Under the pieces are notes generated by a model. That model saw only the letters and a program-made list of their open reading frames with translations. It ran no database searches and was not told the DNA's origin. Positions 62,339-64,000 of a DNA stretch of 64,000 bases are shown here, piece after piece. This DNA comes from JBKQVT01 sp963727245. GTDB taxonomy: Bacteria > Planctomycetota > Planctomycetia > Pirellulales > Thermoguttaceae. The stretch is taken from NCBI GenBank assembly GCA_963727245.1, contig CAVSFO010000001.1:434001-498000 (forward strand). The letters are read 5' to 3'. Both the position numbers and the translations under genes were made by a program. How positions within the stretch are numbered: the first letter of the stretch is position 1; each line of letters opens with the position of its first letter.

Positions 62339-62470
62339 CCCTTCACAGTTCAACACTAGGCGCAAAGCGCAAGCGAGGGGGAACGACGGCAGACCGTGGC
62401 GTAGCACACCCTCGCTCGCGGTTCGGGCTAGTGTCAACGGTTACGATCAGAAATAAGCAGGCACGCCGCC

Positions 62471-63388
62471 GTGGGCTCCGCGAAGAAAATCCGTCGCGCG
62501 TCTCTCCTGCCAGCCTGGCTGAAAAGGCTGGCGGCCTATCTGTGGGGACCGGGGCGGCCGCTGGCCGTGGCCGCCCTGATGATCGCCGGCCTGGCCGCCG
62601 GCACGGCCGCAGTCTGGACCGTCTACGTCTATCCGCACTATAGGGATTCCGGCCTGTATTCGGTCACCCAGGACAAAGTCGTCATTACGCCGCCCAAGCC
62701 GGAGTGGATCCGCGCCGACATCCGCGCCGAGGTGTTCCGCAACGCCAGCCTGGACGCCCCGCCGTCGAACCTGGAAGACGATCTGACGGACCGAATTCGC
62801 CGCGCCTTCCTCCAGCATCCCTGGGTGGCCAATGTCGTGCGGGTCAAACGCCGAGCGCCCGCGGGCGTGGAGATCGAACTGGTCTACCGCCGGCCGGTCT
62901 GCATGGTGGACCAGCCCGGCGGGCTGCTGCCGGTGGACGTCGAGGGCGTGCTCCTGCCCAGCGACGATTTCTCGATCATCGAGAAGAATTCCTATCCCCG
63001 CCTCAGCGGCGTGGACACGGCGCCGCGCAGCCTGGCCGGCCAGCCTTGGGGTGACGAGCGGGTGGCCGGCGGCGCGGAGATTGCCGCCGCGCTGGCGGAC
63101 GTTTGGCGGCAACTGAAGCTGGAGCGGATCGTGGCGTCGCCGCGTGCGGCGTCGGCCGTCGTCGAGCCGACGTACCAGTTGCTCACCCGCGGCGGCACGC
63201 GGATCGCTTGGGGCTTGGCCCCGAGCAGCAAGGGGTCGGAAGAGATTCCGGCCGCCGAGAAGGTGGCCCGGCTCTTGCAATACGTCGCCGATCGCGGCAG
63301 TTTGGACGGTCGCGACGGTCCGCAGGAGTTGGACGTCCCGCGCCTTGCCGCCGGCACGCGGCAAACCCTGACTTGGAGACCTCCGGCC
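62471..63388 (+). CDS. FtsQ/POTRA-like single-pass membrane protein
   Basis: A basic N-terminus (KKIRRASLLPAWLKRLAA) is followed by one membrane helix (AVAALMIAGLAAGTAAVWTV) and a periplasmic part with FtsQ-like features: IRRAFLQHPWVANVVRVKRR, AGVEIELVYRRPVCMVDQP and GLLPVDVEGVLLPSDD. In other bacteria FtsQ belongs to the divisome with FtsZ, but planctomycetes generally lack ftsZ, so the role here is open. The frame has no stop and runs straight into the DUF1559 gene. A TGA in another frame at 63369-63371 just before that ATG suggests that an indel hides the true stop. Start GTG at 62471. Confidence 0.6.
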
Positions 63389-64000
63389 ATGTCCACATCC
63401 CTCGACGAAACGCCGCACGGACCGCGCACGCGCCTGTGGAGCGTCATCGTCATCATCGCCGTGTTCTTCTTTTTCGCGGCCATCCTGTGTCCCGGCGTCC
63501 TCAGCGTCCGGGAGGCGTCCAGACGCACAAGCTGCATTGGCCAGTACAAGATCTTCGGGCTGGCGATGCACGAATACCACCAGATACACGGCTGCTTCCC
63601 GCCGGAATATCTCAGCGACCGCAGCGGGCAACCGACCCACGGTTGGCGCATGGTGTTGTTGCAACTTCAGGATGATCCCCTCTACGACCAATGCCGTTTC
63701 AACGAGCGATGGGACAGCCCGTACAACCGCGCGCTCGCCCCGGGGCTCGCGATCGGCATGTCGGGCGTCTATCCCGCTTATCACTGCCCAAGCGACGCCG
63801 ATTCCGACCGGCTGGACACCAGCTACGTGATGGTCGTCGGCAAGGGCACCATCTCCGCCGGCCCCAACTCGGTCCGCATCGAAGACATTACCGACGGCAC
63901 CTCGCACACGATCGGCCTGGCGGAAATGGCCGAGTCCGGCATCCCCTGGATCGAGCCGCGAGACCTGAAGTTCGACGAGATGAGCTTCAAGATCAACGAT
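63389..64000 (+). CDS. DUF1559 protein, 5' part
   Basis: The first 204 codons are inside the window and the gene runs off the right edge. After a short basic start comes a hydrophobic helix (LWSVIVIIAVFFFFAAILCP) and then the DUF1559 pattern: RTSCIGQYKIFGLAMHEYHQ, GCFPPEYL and GWRMVLLQLQDDPLYDQ, then YHCPSDAD and RIEDITDGTSHTIGLAEMAE. The pilin-like N-terminus normally has a GFTLVELLVVIAIIG start; here it is a divergent membrane helix. DUF1559 proteins occur in large numbers in planctomycetes and their role is unknown. GGAG precedes the ATG by a few bases. Confidence 0.85.
   Translation, partial: MSTSLDETPHGPRTRLWSVIVIIAVFFFFAAILCPGVLSVREASRRTSCIGQYKIFGLAMHEYHQIHGCFPPEYLSDRSGQPTHGWRMVLLQLQDDPLYDQCRFNERWDSPYNRALAPGLAIGMSGVYPAYHCPSDADSDRLDTSYVMVVGKGTISAGPNSVRIEDITDGTSHTIGLAEMAESGIPWIEPRDLKFDEMSFKIND

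Noticed and set aside
1..64000. tRNA or rRNA genes
   Set aside because: No cloverleaf with a GTTCGAATC-type arm or rRNA segment was recognised by eye; a covariance search would settle this.

Overview
This is a GC-rich chromosomal window from a planctomycete, most likely the Pirellulales side of the phylum. The clues are a DUF1559 protein with its hydrophobic N-terminus at the right edge, a DUF1598 protein, a DUF1573 protein, twin leucine-rich-repeat membrane proteins, an FHA protein, a sigma-54 regulator, an S1 protein with a long Pro/Ala-rich head, and many dispersed palindromic intergenic repeats. The genus cannot be told from the sequence alone. No rRNA, tRNA, CRISPR array, transposase or prophage was seen.

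Layout. 0-7 kb: tail of a macro-domain protein, APC permease with an ECF sigma factor, ferredoxin, HNH nuclease, zinc-ribbon protein, LeuB-type dehydrogenase and a PLP-dependent oxoamine synthase that carries an in-frame palindromic repeat. 7-8.1 kb: an AT-richer patch with a PD-(D/E)XK-like protein and a cluster of small hairpins. 8.1-13.3 kb: KaiC-like ATPase, flippase plus FemAB/BcsL-like acyltransferase, and DUF1573 plus mini-thioredoxin. 13.9-19.5 kb: a polyphosphate module (CHAD protein, Ppx/GppA phosphatase, PPK1). 19.6-28.7 kb: lipoprotein, DUF1598 protein, parvulin isomerase, Ski2-like helicase and two LRR paralogues. 28.9-31.4 kb: rhamnose isomerase and transporter. 31.5-38 kb: signalling (HD-GYP regulator divergent from a GGDEF protein; histidine kinase plus sigma-54 response regulator). 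38-46 kb: a chimeric RNA-polymerase-like transcription protein, HIT and Trm112 proteins, zinc metallopeptidase, Gfo/Idh oxidoreductase and thiS-thiG. 46-50 kb: CAP protein, MacB-type ABC exporter and an AbrB-Doc toxin-antitoxin pair. 50-64 kb: PQQ-type beta-propeller, spermidine-synthase-like protein, terpene-cyclase-fold repeat protein, FHA operon, two envelope serine proteases, S1 protein, AlaC-like aminotransferase, FtsQ/POTRA-like protein and the start of a DUF1559 protein.

Two properties dominate the window. First, about 17 genes are broken by one- or two-base frame shifts, usually at short homopolymers. This density points to indel errors in the assembly rather than wholesale decay, so I give full-length extents for these genes and describe the break in each. 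Second, the intergenic DNA is filled with several families of palindromic repeats: long perfect inverted repeats, the GGGGACTGTCCC family, and small hairpins with a four-base loop and covarying stems. One GGGGACTGTCCC copy lies inside a coding gene as an in-frame insertion, and one hairpin cluster is bracketed by 45-bp direct repeats made from the end of a gene. These elements are the strongest candidates for something undescribed here.
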